A stretch of 64,000 nt of DNA from assembly GCA_018350325.1 (NCBI GenBank), contig JAEVLN010000013.1:186001-250000 (forward strand). Reading direction: 5' to 3'. Below, piece after piece: positions 21,646-33,360 of this stretch. A model generated the notes under the pieces. The model had not been told where the DNA came from and ran no database searches. It saw only the letters and a list, made by a program, of their open reading frames with translations. The position numbers and the translations under genes are program-made. Every line of letters begins with the position of its first letter. The stretch's first letter is position 1. This DNA is from Globodera rostochiensis (taxonomy: Eukaryota > Nematoda > Chromadorea > Rhabditida > Heteroderidae).

Positions 21646-22014
21646 CTCGGCGGCGCCTATCGGCACCGCCGATACCTCCCTTCCTCCTCCCGCTTAACAA
21701 AATAATTTTAGAAATCGAGGGCAAAAAAAAAAATTTCCAAATTGTCATCAAAAATCAAAAGGATTTTTAATCGGGACAAATATAAAAAAGTTTTAAAAAT
21801 TGTTTCCTCTACTATAGATGTCCAAAGAAAATAAGGAAAAATAATTGCACATCGAGGATCTGAACCCCAACAAATCAATCCCTCTACCGCTCACCACTAA
21901 ACCACCATCAATCGAAATGTAGCTCAGAAAAGTGGTTGAATTTTTATCCCGGTTAATCCCGGTCCAACCGAAATTGAGACTGGGGAGTCGGCGGTGCCGA
22001 TAGGCGCCGCCGAG
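21646..22014. repeat. Nested inverted repeat with 25-bp perfect arms
   Basis: ctcggcggcgcctatcggca followed by ccgcc (21646-21670) is the exact reverse complement of 21990-22014. Imperfect pairing extends further inward (gatacctccc against gggagtc). The arms enclose AT-rich DNA and the tRNA-like body. This looks like a second foldback element inserted into, or captured by, the larger one. The right arm is also the core of the dispersed repeat seen at 151-232. Confidence 0.8.
21845..21925 (-). repeat. tRNA-derived (SINE-like) body
   Basis: On the minus strand, tggtttagtgg (21894-21904) resembles an RNA polymerase III A box and ggttcagatcc (21856-21866) a B box, spaced about as in a tRNA. The flanking gaggatctgaacccc on the plus strand is typical of the T-arm region. 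The acceptor stem and anticodon arm do not form convincingly, so this is not a functional tRNA. A degenerate tRNA-related SINE or tRNA pseudogene inside the foldback element fits best. Confidence 0.6.
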
Positions 22015-22180
22015 AAAATTTTGGGTTTTTGATGACTATTTGTTAAGAAATTTGCAACCAAAATTGAAAAAAACGCACAATTTTTGAAGTTTTTTAGGAG
22101 AAATGAAGAGGTCCGGTGGGCCGATAGGCGCCACCGGGAAATTTTTTTGAGGATCTTAACGAGATTTGTTAAGAAAAGTG
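21985..22180 (+). repeat. Two further copies of the GTGCCGATAGGCG repeat
   Basis: One copy, 21991-22075, matches the window-start copy through gaaatttgcaacc and gaaaaaaac. A second, 22115-22180, begins ggtgggccgataggcgccac and continues with a related gagatttgttaagaaaag. The two lie head to tail about 125 bases apart. They suggest the foldback element was assembled from pieces of one repeat family. Confidence 0.6.
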
Positions 22181-22426
22181 GGGCCGAAAATTATCGATTT
22201 TTCCGAAAATTTCCGACTTTTTGCTCCAAATTTCGGAAATCGGAACTCGGAATTCCGGGGTCTCAAAAATTTTCGGAACTCGGAAATCGGAATTCCGACC
22301 CCAAAAAAGTCGGAAATCGGAAAGCCGGAAATCGGAATTCCGCCCATCCCTGATGTACATATATATTTGGGTGTTCACCCGCTAAAGAAACCTAAAAGTT
22401 TTACGCCCCCCCTTATTGTTTTATCG

Positions 22427-22519
22427 ATGGTGCATCATTACAACCTAAGCTGGATGATTGTTTACGAGCCCGGGGACAACACGTTGACGCTGTTTTGCGA
22501 ATGGGATGTGCTGAATTAA
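22427..22519 (+). CDS. Short GC-rich frame after the foldback element, unknown
   Basis: An ATG frame of 30 codons ends at TAA. It contains HHYNLSWMIVYEPGDNTLTL then FCEWDVLN. GC content is high against AT-rich DNA on its right. It lies on the same strand as the F54H12.2-like relict, separated only by the foldback element, so it may be debris of the same mobile locus. No family is recognised. Another plus frame is also open. Confidence 0.25.
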   Translation: MVHHYNLSWMIVYEPGDNTLTLFCEWDVLN

Positions 22520-23825
22520 AGGGTGTACGGGGCAAGTGATAATATTATTTTGTCAAAAAATCAACATTCTCCAAAATATGAAAAAAATTATTGCCACTAT
22601 TATTTAATATTGGTAAAAAATTTCTATGAATTTAGTATAAATGTAAAACAAAAAAAATAAAATTAGTCATAAAAATACTATAAAAACCCAACTATTTTTA
22701 GTAAAAAGAAGTTAAAATATATTACTTAATAAAACGCAAAAACCCGATACAAATTATTAAAAAATTAGCAAATTTTAATGCACTAATTTTTAGTTAAAGC
22801 GCTTAAATAAAAGTACATAAAACATTAAAATGGCATCAAAATTAGTTATATTTAGATTTTTTTTAATATTCATAATTATAAAAGCAATATTTAAAAATGT
22901 AATAAATTCGTTATGGTAATTAAATGTTTTATAAATGAACTAATATTTTAAATCTATATAAAATACAATTCAATATAAAATGTCAAAATATAGTATTAAC
23001 AAAAATAGAATAACGAATATCTAACAATCATTAACAAAAGTTATTTAAATTTATTCTAGTTTTAAAAAAATGCCCATGAAACAATGGATTTTGCAAAGCG
23101 TTTAGGTGGCATTGAAACAAATTAAACGATGCTCACTCTCCTCTTCAAATAAAACAATACACAAAAGTGTTTTTATGAGTTTTAACAGTTAATTATTGCG
23201 TAATAAAAGATTTTTGAAAAATGAGTTTAAAAAATACTTAATTATTTATTATCTTATTTAGATTTTTACAAAAATTATAACATAATTTATGAATAAGAAA
23301 GAGATAATAATCATTTTTTGATCATACATGTATATTACTAATTTAATTTTCGATATTACAAGCTAAATATTAGACTCATTAATACTATATTAGTTGTTTT
23401 TTTATATGTAAAATTGCTAAACGATTACTTTTAATATAAAAGAAAATTTTTCTAAATGCGCGTTATCATATTCTTTATTTTGTTTTTATTTAGGCTTTTG
23501 ATTTTTTACCAGTTGTGTTTTTTATAATAGCCAGTTCTGAGCAACAATTCACCGGCATATTAATTAAAATTAATATTATTTAAAGTTTAATACCTTTTTG
23601 TAGTTCTTTAAAAGTAATTACAACTTGATCTTGAGGATTTTTGTACAATAATATTACCAAGTTCATTATTGCAGCGTTATTTAAAACCGTTCTGCATTTT
23701 TCATAAATTAATTTTATTTTAAGATAGCAGATAATTGATATCCCCGCTACGCCTTTTGCGTTAATTATATCTTTATTTCAATTGTATATTTTAATAATTA
23801 TTATTTTTGTCATTTCCGGATTTAC

Positions 23826-23997
23826 CTCGAATCGCGCAATAAATCATTGCATTGAGCAAAGGTTTTGCTGACCCAGATGCCTGATCTGTTCCTTCCAAAT
23901 TCTTGACCGTTTGGTAAAGGGCCCCAAATGTGCGGAGAAAATTGACACGCTCATCATTTTTGTTAGATATTTTTTTAAAGTTTGAATAGGTAAACAA
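23826..23997 (-). CDS. Candidate exon with 5' splice site, unknown protein
   Basis: The minus strand is open for more than 60 codons across a clear GC-rich island and reads NDERVNFLRTFGALYQTVKN then LEGTDQASGSAKPLLNAMIY, ending at ...CGCGATTCGAG followed by gtaaat, a plausible donor. The peptide has the look of a helical repeat or globular protein, but I do not recognise it. The upstream border is unclear. It lies in a T-rich plus-strand domain, matching the rule that exons lie on the A-rich strand. Confidence 0.35.
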
Positions 23998-24170
23998 TAT
24001 CTGATAATTGTATTTGAATGTTTATTAATTTTATTTCAGTATAACTCGATTATCGTGAATAAAATAATATTTCCGAGCACCAAGATTTAAAAACAAGACT
24101 CTATTCACAAATACAAAATATTACGTATTGAAAGAAATTGAATCCATACAATTCTCACAAAATCAATTAA

Positions 24171-24326
24171 GCCCAAAAAACTAAAATTAAAGAATGGGCC
24201 ATCGGCAACAGCCGCAACCATGACTATTGTCCTATCTTCAATGAACGATGTACGAGGTCAGTGGATGCATTAATTTTTGCAAATACTCAGAAAACTTTTG
24301 AATTATTATTATCAATACTAAATTAA
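24171..24326 (+). CDS. Candidate exon, unknown
   Basis: The plus strand is open for 51 codons. The GC-rich core reads EWAIGNSRNHDYCPIFNERC and continues into AT-rich DNA. A second plus frame (NGPSATAATMTIVLSSMNDV, ending at a possible gtcagt donor) is equally plausible. An exon is likely here, but the frame is undecided. Confidence 0.2.
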   Translation, partial: AQKTKIKEWAIGNSRNHDYCPIFNERCTRSVDALIFANTQKTFELLLSILN

Positions 24327-26775
24327 CAAAACTCCGGCCTTGAAGACGCAAAACACTCTTCGGGTCAACGTGAAATAAATGCAATAAAAAATCAGTATTT
24401 GATAAACTAAACTTGGATTAAATGAATTACCAAAATTTCTTTAAAAATCATTATGCAGATAACAACAGCCTCAATCAATCATGGACGGCTCAGGGAATCC
24501 GTTGAGGCTCAATGCGCATGAAACTTAAACTATTGGCATGTTTTCCTAGCTTTTATTGTTAGTTATTTTTAAGAAAAAAAATTATTATAATCTCCAAATA
24601 CTCTTTTTTTAATATTAAATTTTTATTTCGGCCACGAAATTTCACTAGAAATAGTCAGAACATATTATTAATACATTGATAATTGCTAAATCCCATCTCA
24701 AAATCATCATTAAAAACTGGAATCTAAGCCGTACGCACAAAACTTGCAATAATAATATTTTTTAATTATTTTGTTTTATTAAAATCATTTGTAATACGAA
24801 GTTCGCAATACATAAATTTACAAAGTCTCAGAGAATGAAAATTTAAAAAATTTAATTTTTTAAAATATTTACATTAATCGTGTGCAATCTCGAATCGAAA
24901 AAACACAATCATAAAAAAAATTAAACATACTATAATATAATGTAACATTGATTGATTCAAATAAGAAATTCAAGAATTAATAATAACAGAAAATAAAAAT
25001 TACCGTTAAATTAACAGCAATCAAATATTATCTGAACTATTCTTTTCTTTTCGTTTAAGTACATTCTATGCTCTTAATTTGATTAATCAATATTTTACAT
25101 AAACACTAATTAAACTATTTTATTATTTGACGAAAATCATTTTTTCAAAATTTAAGTCGCTCTTTGATCATTGGATATTTGAGATTTTTTTATTTGGAAT
25201 TTAATTTTAGTCTTTTAATACGTATACAGAATAACACTATGATATGAATATTTTTTTGTAATATATTCAATGTATTTTTCTTTTTCTATTAATTTATATT
25301 CCAGCCAAATAAATTGAATTTATCAAATTGGTATTCGTTTACACTATGAACTAACAAAGAAAATTTTGTTTTATAAACAATCATTTGCAATTTTATGCTT
25401 TAATCATTTTATGGTTAATTATTTATTTTTCGAACAAGATGGAAGCATTATTTAATATAATATTGATATGCCGATTCGTCTTAAATTATACTTAATCTAT
25501 TATAATTTAATCGCAACAATCATTGTATTACAAATTATTTTATAGTAGTAGTTTTGGTATACATTTATTTTGTGAAAACAATGCGCCCAACATTGCACCA
25601 TTTCCCATGTTTTGGTCTTGCCATTTCCTATTAAATTTACTGGGATGAAATATTTCAACCTTTTTAAAAGATTTGAATATTTTTTCTCTTGAATTTATTT
25701 AAATTAGCATTTTATTTTTAACTTATATCTCAAAATTTTTGATGCCGACTGTATTGGTCTCAGTAAAGCCAGCCCATTTTTCTTTATTTTATTACGAAGT
25801 GTATAGTTTTAATGTCATATTACTTAAAATCAGGAGGCCATCTTCAAATGTAAACCACAGCAGCGAACGAAAAAACACGATGCTTCGTTGATTATTTAAT
25901 TACATCCAAAAAATCGCAAAATCAAAAAATATAAATTACGTTTTAATGCGATTAAGAATAATTGAATTTTTTTTTTTAAATTAATTGTTTTAGAAAACTT
26001 TAATAAAAAGTTTATTTCCAACAACTGTTATATTTATATAATAACTTTTAAATCATTTTAAACTAAAAACATATCAAAAACAAACAAAAAATTATCGCAT
26101 TTTTTTAAAATTGTTGGAAACGTTTCAATTATAAGAATACTTAATCTTGTTAGACAAAAGCGAGAAAAAGAGCAAAATATTAGTTAAATCAATATAATCT
26201 AAACAACACTTTTGAACGTTAGATCAAAATTGTTCGATAAAAAAAGCACTCATGCATAATCTATTAAAATAATTTAAATTAAAAATTAATTACGATAATG
26301 TAATTGTAAAACAGAAAGAAAAAAATTGTATTCGAAGATTCACCGGGACATTAAAGATTTCTTGCCAAAAAAAATATCCTTTAAACCTTTAATAAATGTG
26401 AAAAAAGTATCAAATATTGTTTTGAACCATTTACTTAGATCTTAAAATATATATATATATATTCTACAAACAAAATACAAACAAACACCATTAGTTTCAA
26501 AGTAAGGTTATGCCCCACTCTTCAGAAATTGGATATTCTAAAGGATGTAAACTTCATAGTATGCAGCGACTTTCGCTTTACCAGCCCATGAGCATTTGAG
26601 CAAAACTCTACATGGTTCTTGCTGGACGTGACAAATTGTAAATGAATATTTTCTCAATGTGTATAAAAAGGAAATAATAAATTTAAAATAATTGCAGCAT
26701 ATTATCAATTTTACAAACCACAAAAACATTATTTTTTATTTGATAAATAAATTCAATGTGTGCAATATAAAAATA

Positions 26776-27253
26776 TTTTTAATCACAAGATTAAAGGTTA
26801 GCTTCTAAGCTGGATAAATTATTATCAATTCAATCAGATGTTTAGAATCTAATGATAATCAAAATAAATCGAATTAAAAAAATATATATATATAACAGTG
26901 CGTATTCGATTTCAGTGCAGATGTTTTAACCTTTCGGGTGGCTTTACATCTCCAATCGTGTATATGACCACTCAATCCTGAACAATAGTGGTGGCTTATT
27001 GTTAATTTTTTTTAAAAATATAACATATATATTTAAAGTAAAGGTATAAAAATGCAAATGCAAGATGCAGATCAAAACAGCTTAAACAAAAATGTTAAAA
27101 CCAGCAATTTAACATATTTAAATAAATTGTGTGAAAATTAAAACAATATTACTAGATTATTTAAAATTTTTAAATTAATACAAATTTTATTAGCATAAAA
27201 GATTAGGCATTTTCAAATAACGGCTAAACGCGATGAAAAAACAAATGGTTGCC
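26776..27253 (+). repeat. Duplicated segment pair P-Q, copy 1
   Basis: Segment P (26776-26936) is repeated in the same orientation at 32171-32507, sharing the exact 24-base phrase at 26907-26930 and 32477-32500 (begins cgatttcagtgcag). Segment Q (27022-27253) is repeated in inverted orientation at 31948-32165, including ggctaaacgcgatgaaaaaa. By eye the copies are about 80-85% identical. Confidence 0.75.
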
Positions 27254-27327
27254 TAGGAAAGGAAAACACCTCCAGGGAAAAGTTTTATATAATTGCTTTT
27301 GCATTTTTGCGACTCATATGTAGATAG
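27220..27327 (+). CDS. Candidate exon conserved between duplicates
   Basis: The plus frame reads TAKRDEKTNGCLGKENTSRE and stays open to TAG. In the inverted copy near 31.95 kb the equivalent frame reads PAKRDEKTNVLYAIALRKTR and is open too. Shared openness around AKRDEKTN is weak support for coding, because the copies diverge afterwards. No family is recognised. Confidence 0.2.
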   Translation, partial: TAKRDEKTNGCLGKENTSREKFYIIAFAFLRLICR

Positions 27328-28079
27328 TTTTTAATTTGGACTCACATCGAACGTAAAATGTAAATTTAAAATGAAAAACTCAAATTACTTTAAAATAAAA
27401 CCCAAATTAAACTAAGGAAAAGTTTCAAATAATACGACAAGTTTAAACTGGGTGTGTCGACGCAAATATTAATTCAAATAACTAATTTTTGAAAATGAAA
27501 ATCAAAGCTCCACATCGAGATTCATTAACCACATAAAACATTGAAAAGAAAAAACAATACTAATAGGTAATAAAGTAAATCATTTTTTAAAGGAAATGAT
27601 AATAGATAAATTGGAATACATAATAAATGCTATGCTATCAAAGTTTTTGACCGATCGGGATGATTGAATAAATTCTTGTCCTCGAACATCCAAAACCAAA
27701 AAAATCTCATTATATTCTGATTAATATCTTATTTGATTGTTTATGTTTCTATCATTTAATTAGAGATCAATTAATAAATGACAATAGCCAAAAATAAGCT
27801 CCATAAACGCGATACAACAGAAATAAGCAAATTTATTGAAATTTAGAAACCTAGATTAAAAAAAATAATATGAAATTTATCAAAATACTAACATGTTTTG
27901 GTCGTAACTTTTTAAATACTTTACTTTTATTTAATAAATGCAAAGAGTAAAGTTTGTTTGGGTCCGACCACGGCTTATAAAAAATGAAAATGTGTATACA
28001 ATCAATTATATCTAAAAACCCATAATATTCAAGAAATTTAGTTATTTACCAGTAAGAGTTAAATATATAAAAAACATAG

Positions 28080-28274
28080 ACAACTGCCAAAAAAGCGGCT
28101 GGCGAATCGCGCCTGTGTGTGAAAAAAACAACGAAACCAACGCATATAATCAAATCAGTCAAAAAAGCTGGGATTATTAATTTTGTGTGGACCAACCACG
28201 TTGGAACTGTTGAAAAATTAGAATTAAAGAAATATTTAATTTACCCATTAAAAATTTGTCAGAATATCCATTAG
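28080..28274 (+). CDS. Candidate exon, Lys-rich unknown
   Basis: The plus frame is open for 64 codons over a GC-richer island. It contains TAKKAAGESRLCVKKTTKPT and then VKKAGIINFVWTNHVGTVEK, then AT-rich DNA to TAG. The composition is basic. The other two plus frames contain internal stops. No acceptor of good quality precedes it. Unknown. Confidence 0.25.
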   Translation, partial: TTAKKAAGESRLCVKKTTKPTHIIKSVKKAGIINFVWTNHVGTVEKLELKKYLIYPLKICQNIH

Positions 28275-28860
28275 TAAAGCATTAATAAAATGTAACAGCA
28301 TCTTTAGCGACTATGTCTATTTTGTAAATTTAAAAAGCTAATTAAAATACTTCAATAAAAGTAAATATGTATATTTCACAATAATAAAAGATTAATTAAA
28401 AGTCGCACTCGTCTAAAAAATAGTCAAAATTTTAAAACAATTTTTTACTAATCAAATTAATTTAATAATAAATAAGGATAAAGTTAAAAATTCCTTATTA
28501 AACTAAAAAATAATACTAATGATTTTATAATATTAGTTTACGACAATTTAACATTTATAAAAGAAGTGATTTTTACGTCACTTTAAATAAAATGTGAAAA
28601 ATTTATTTTTGAAAACACATAAATTACAAAAACTGCAGATTTAGGCATTAAAAAATTGTCGATCATTTTTAAATAATATAGAATATGCAATCTTAAAATG
28701 GAGCGTCGCCAAAATTTGTTGCCTCGGAGTTTTGTGGTTTGAATATGTTGTATGTTAATATGATTTGGATGTTTTTTGCACGACCAACACTGTAAAATAC
28801 ACAAATTTTGACCGTATTCCGTTCCGTACCGTCTCGTTTTTTATAATAATAAAACTATAA

Positions 28861-29085
28861 ATGAAGATTATTAATACATCCATTATTGTTAATGGCAACC
28901 TATTATATGAATATACGCGCCTCGGCGGGATTCCCAGCTTTGGAACTGAAAATTATTTTCATTGGGCAATCATGTTGGACATCTCCAAGCGTCTTTCGGA
29001 CATGAAGGAAATCAGGGGAGACTCCGGTTCGATGGACGTCCTTACATCGGTGGTACAATTTCAGTTTACAATAAAACAATCTTAA
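28861..29085 (+). CDS. Candidate ATG-started exon, unknown
   Basis: An ATG-started plus frame of 74 codons. The GC-rich core (28905-29065) reads RLGGIPSFGTENYFHWAIML then SKRLSDMKEIRGDSGSMDVL. The minus strand is also open over much of it. A second GC-rich island follows at 29300-29390 and a third at 29873, all at exon-like spacing, so these may be parts of one gene with introns of about 0.3-0.6 kb. Function unknown. Confidence 0.3.
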   Translation: MKIINTSIIVNGNLLYEYTRLGGIPSFGTENYFHWAIMLDISKRLSDMKEIRGDSGSMDVLTSVVQFQFTIKQS

Positions 29086-29872
29086 CCCAACAAAAAATAA
29101 AAAATGCAAACTAATTTTAACTATTTTGAAATTGGTATATAACAAAATATGCCTTTAATTAAAGCAAAAAAACCAAATATCCAATTAAAATTAAAACGAA
29201 AAATTAATGCTACATTTAGTCTATAAAAAAATCAAATACAAATATGTTTATATTATATTTGCAAAAAAATAAAGCCATAAATAAATCTTCGATTAAATTA
29301 TGAATGAAATAACCATCTGTCGATACGATGGTGGTTCCAACGGCGCCTTTTGTGCTCCTGCCAAGATTGTCTCCGACACCACTGAAAAAGATAATTAATA
29401 TAAATTTGTACAAACAATTTTTTTGTATTCCTGTTAAAATTCGAATATATTTATAAATTAAGCCTATATAATAAGCTATCTGTGCGAATAAGACAACCTT
29501 GTACAACAAAAATATCGTCTGAGATATTATTGTGAATCAAATATAAATGTATTAATTAAATACACCAATTTTAAAAATAATAGGATATGTTAACTCAAAA
29601 AAAGTTAACATTAGAAAATTGTATTTATTTAAGAATAATTAATATAAATTAAACTTTTTGAAATAAATTATTTCAAATGAGTTGAATTCAATTGGCAACA
29701 ATAACAATACCAAATTAATTATGCTGATAATAAAAAAAAATGAATTGAATGACTTAATACTAAATCAAAGATTTTACGTATTATATTAAATACAAGTAAA
29801 AATCTAAGATGCAAATTTAAAGAAGCAAAAAAGCATTAGAGTCGTTCAAATTGTCGTATGATTTCTCATCAG

Positions 29873-29983
29873 GTCGCATTTATTGAATGCGAACTGCTAC
29901 TGCGCGAACAAGATCCTCGCCGGGACTACAATCATGCGATACCCAGTACAAGGGAGCGACGACGGCATTTTTATCATAAATAA
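29873..29983 (+). CDS. Candidate exon with acceptor, unknown
   Basis: The 3' splice-like atttctcatcag precedes a plus frame reading VAFIECELLLREQDPRRDYN then HAIPSTRERRRHF, open to TAA. High GC and the splice-like border support an exon. The downstream border lacks a clear GT. No family is recognised. Confidence 0.28.
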   Translation, partial: VAFIECELLLREQDPRRDYNHAIPSTRERRRHFYHK

Positions 29984-31588
29984 TATCAATAAAATTAATG
30001 CAAATAATAAATAAAATTTAAAACAAAAAGATTTAAAAAACTAGATGCGGATTCAAGGAATAAAACGTGCCAAAAGGTCCAGGTGGCACAATAAATATAT
30101 TTTTATATATTTAATAAAAATTTAAAAGTCAAGCAACAAAACGGCTAGCGAAAAAATCAACGGGATAAAATAAATTAAACAAAATGGAATTTAGAAATGG
30201 AGATAAGCTGTAATAAAAAATATGTTTAACTGCATAGTTGAAGCAATTAAATTTAAAACGAATGTGGATTAATAATTTATAATATAAAGAAACTTAAAAG
30301 GCGTGAGTGACAAATAATAATAAATAATGATCACATAATTAAGTAAAATTGCATTTTTCTTTGCATAAAATTCATAAAATAATCACAATTAAATTAAATA
30401 AATTATTAGATATTGCAATTGGTTCCGGCAACAATTCAACTTTAACTAAAATAGATAAAGCCAAATTTGGAATTAATATTTTTTATTAAACCCGTTATAA
30501 CTGTTATCTCCTTTAAATAATTAATTTAAAATTAATACATAAACAACTCCATTTTAAGTCAAATTAACTCAACGCAAAGCAATAATCTCATATATATTTG
30601 GAAACCAAGTACAACTTACAACCAAATTTGACCAAATGTAAATTTTCTGAAAACAACAGTTGCATTTTCTTCCATCGCAACCAACCTACGGTGGAGAAAA
30701 ACCACGAATCAGGAAAGGATTAAATTTAAAAACTATTCATATAAACTGCTAAACTAGTTATATTGAAAACTCTATTTTAAAAAATTTACAATCGTTAACA
30801 AAGCATACAAAAAATTACATTTAGGTAATTTTATTAACATTAATTAAAGAAAACTTATATTATACAAATTATATTATTAAAAAGTAGTTGACCAGCCGAG
30901 AAATTTAAACAGAGATGAGATTCATGGATGCCAGTTTAATGTGAGCCTATAATATTAACGAAATATCAAATTTTCAAAGGATATAAATGTACATAAACAG
31001 TGTTAAAACATTTACGTTTATGTGAATATAATAAAATATATTTTTTTTACCAAATCTTTGATTTTATGGTCCAATTTTTCATATATTTAAAAAAGAATCA
31101 ATTATGTATATTGTTTAAATAAACAGTATGGTTTACGCATCAACTCCAAATTTCGAATATTTAGAGAAAAATGTTGGCAATTGCCTTGTCATTTCTGAAA
31201 TAGGTTAATAATAAATTGATACATTGTCATAATGGAAAAATTTAAAACATATTGTACTATTACGAACTACAAAAACTCGCTCAGAAAAGCCATTCAGACT
31301 GGAATTTGTTAACTTTAATAAAATGATCACTTTTGAACGCAAAAAGTTGTTGCCTTTTGAAATTTAAAATTTGAGTGAACTAAATAATTCTTTTAATCTA
31401 CCGCGATGATCTTAATCTTTCATTAAATACAAAAATTTTAAATACCAAATCTTACAGTTGCTGCACATTAAATAACAGAAAAGATAACAAAAATTCAAAA
31501 TCAAATCAGGGGGATGGATCAAGGTGTCAACCTTACTTTCAGTGCATAAAATGTGAATGATTTTTGCTATTTTTAACGGTTTCTACAG

Positions 31589-31687
31589 CTGCACAGCCAA
31601 AAAGGCGACATATACTTTTGCTGCAAACATAGCAGTCGCAACATTACTCAAAATACAGCGATTGCCTCGTACCATTTGATTTTTTGA
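31589..31687 (+). CDS. Candidate exon with acceptor, unknown
   Basis: A good acceptor (ttaacggtttctacag) precedes a frame reading LHSQKGDIYFCCKHSSRNIT, open to TGA after 32 codons. The island is GC-richer than its surroundings. Unknown. Confidence 0.25.
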   Translation: MHSQKGDIYFCCKHSSRNITQNTAIASYHLIF

Positions 31688-31947
31688 AAATAACAAAGAA
31701 AATCAATACTTTGTATAATAAAAAATTAAATATAATATTAAATAACATTAAATCCGAATAATAAAGAGTAAAATCTAAAAAGCATGCTGTTCCAGGTCCC
31801 ATGTTTAACGAAGCCGCAAGAAGGGTTTAATAAAAATAAAAATATTTTTTATCTGGGGTCCCAAAATGTGCCTAATAAATTAATTATTTGAAAGCTAGGT
31901 ATTCATACTTATTTCTAAAAAATTCTGCGTGTTTTTCTCAATGCGAT

Positions 31948-32507
31948 AGCGTACAAAACATTTGTTTTTTCATCGCGTTTAGCCGGTATTGGAAAATGAC
32001 AAATTTCATTTATAAAAAATTAAAATAATCTACCTAGATGTATTTTTTAATTTTGATTTAATTTATTTAAATTATGTAAATTGCTGTTTTTAACATCTCT
32101 GTTTAGCTGCTTTTGATCTGAATCTTGCATTTGTATTTCTGATAACTTTATTTTAGATATATATGTTTCTATTTTTTTAAATCACGAGATTAAATAGCTT
32201 TTAAGCTGAATAAATTTTCATCAATTCAATCAGATATTTACATCTACTATAAAAACAAAGATGATATAAAAAACGGTTGCTGTTAGCAACAGTTAAACTA
32301 AAATAAAATTTATTTTTGAAAATTATTAAATATTTCCATTAAATTTAGATCGATGACCCTAAAACAATAGATATAATTTTATTATTAAATACAAATTTGC
32401 ATTAATAATCAACTAAATAGTTAATCCGAAAAATATTTATATAAATCGAACTAAAGAAAAATTTATACCAAGTGATCGATTTCAGTGCAGATGTTTTAAC
32501 GTTTCGA
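31948..32507 (-). repeat. Duplicated segment pair, copy 2, with Q inverted and moved
   Basis: Here the order is Q (inverted, 31948-32165) then P (direct, 32171-32507), whereas at 26.8-27.3 kb it is P then Q, both direct. The junction is within six bases at 32165-32171. The inverted part is T-rich on the plus strand while both neighbours are A-rich, so base skew follows segment orientation. Between the two conserved blocks, P in this copy has about 175 extra bases. Confidence 0.75.
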
Positions 32508-32632
32508 GATGGGTTTGTGCGGATTTACGTTTTAAACTTTCGTACCAGAAGAATGCGGAGCCAAATGTTGGTAACAACGTAAAACGGCTAAAGGCACTAT
32601 TAGTCCATGAAACGCAAGCATATGCCAAATAA
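32486..32632 (+). CDS. Candidate exon from the duplicated segment
   Basis: After the acceptor gatcgatttcag the plus frame is open for 48 codons and reads CRCFNVSRWVCADLRFKLSY then QKNAEPNVGNNVKRLKALLV. The related copy at 26916-26981 has the same acceptor and starts CRCFNLSGGFTSPIVYMTTQ before TGA, so the two diverge quickly. This suggests a duplicated exon of which at least one copy is decayed. No family is recognised. Confidence 0.3.
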   Translation, partial: CRCFNVSRWVCADLRFKLSYQKNAEPNVGNNVKRLKALLVHETQAYAK

Positions 32633-32868
32633 TTGTCGATAATAAATGTACCAAAACATTATTTTTTTGAGACAATAAAATTCCGATTTCACCGAAAACA
32701 GACCAACATTCAAATAAATTATTACAAATATAAAAATGAAACTATCGCAAGATGTAAGGCTAACAAAATAGAAAACTAAATACATAACAAACCAATAAGG
32801 TTTTACTCATAGTCCGTTTATGTATTTAAATAAAAATAATAGCAAGTAATTTATTGGCAAAACTATAA

Positions 32869-33030
32869 ACACATCCTATAGACCTTTCGCCCAGCTCTGG
32901 TTCCGACGGCACAGCCGGGAAGATCAAAAAAAGTTGCCAAATTTTTAATCAAATAAAATATAAAACAATATTATCAAAAACACATAATAATATTTTCAAA
33001 ATTCAAAAAGTTTACTTAAATTCTTATTAA
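32869..33030 (+). CDS. Candidate exon, unknown
   Basis: The plus frame is open for 53 codons. The GC-rich first part reads THPIDLSPSSGSDGTAGKIK and the rest is AT-rich and low in complexity, suggesting the true exon ends near 32935. Unknown. Confidence 0.2.
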   Translation, partial: THPIDLSPSSGSDGTAGKIKKSCQIFNQIKYKTILSKTHNNIFKIQKVYLNSY

Positions 33031-33232
33031 TATCACAAAAATAAAATCTACTCGTATTTAGCTTGGAATTAAAGTAATAATTCTTAATCGGACAAATTCA
33101 TGATTTTTTAATAAAGTCAAAAATTAAATATCTCCTTTCAAACAAGATTTAAAAACTCATATTTTAAAATACTGAAACCGGGGCAGAAAAAATTCTATTC
33201 TTAAGACTTTAAAGAAAGCCTAAATAAAATAT

Positions 33233-33360
33233 TTAAAATTGATTGGCAAGTGAGCGCCAAAGAAAAAAGCGTTCTGTAACCGGCGCGGGAGGGACCGTAA
33301 GGTGCTGAATAAAAAGCTTTCCAATCAGAGCATGTAGCACATCGTTGACGCGCTGATGGG
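33233..33360 (-). CDS. Candidate terminal exon, strand uncertain
   Basis: The minus strand has an acceptor-like aaacaacag followed by an open frame containing AHQRVNDVLHALIGKLFIQH then LTVPPAPVTERFFLWRSLAN, ending at TAA. The plus strand instead offers SERQRKKRSVTGAGGT followed by gtaagg. The minus peptide looks more protein-like, but it goes against the A-rich-strand trend of this domain. Unknown. Confidence 0.25.

Larger units (their letters stand above)
21428..22360. mobile_element. 933-bp foldback/MITE-like element with perfect 20-bp terminal inverted repeats
   Basis: The ends are perfect inverted copies: atgtacatcagggatgggcg at 21428-21447 and its reverse complement at 22341-22360. Inside each end are iterated cggaaatcgg / cggaattccg motifs and the phrase ccggggtctcaaaa, in the same orientation at both ends. 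There is no transposase frame, so it is non-autonomous. The products that read NSEFRFPKFF and similar are repeat translations. No clear target-site duplication is visible. The element begins 7 bases after the stop codon of the F54H12.2-like relict. Confidence 0.8.

Noticed and set aside
21840..21930. Functional tRNA gene
   Set aside because: A- and B-box-like motifs are present, but the acceptor and anticodon stems do not pair and the body sits inside a foldback element. It is treated as SINE-like.
21378..22353. Open frames with NSEFRFPKFF-type repeated peptides
   Set aside because: They are translations of the iterated tcgga DNA motif in both orientations, not proteins.
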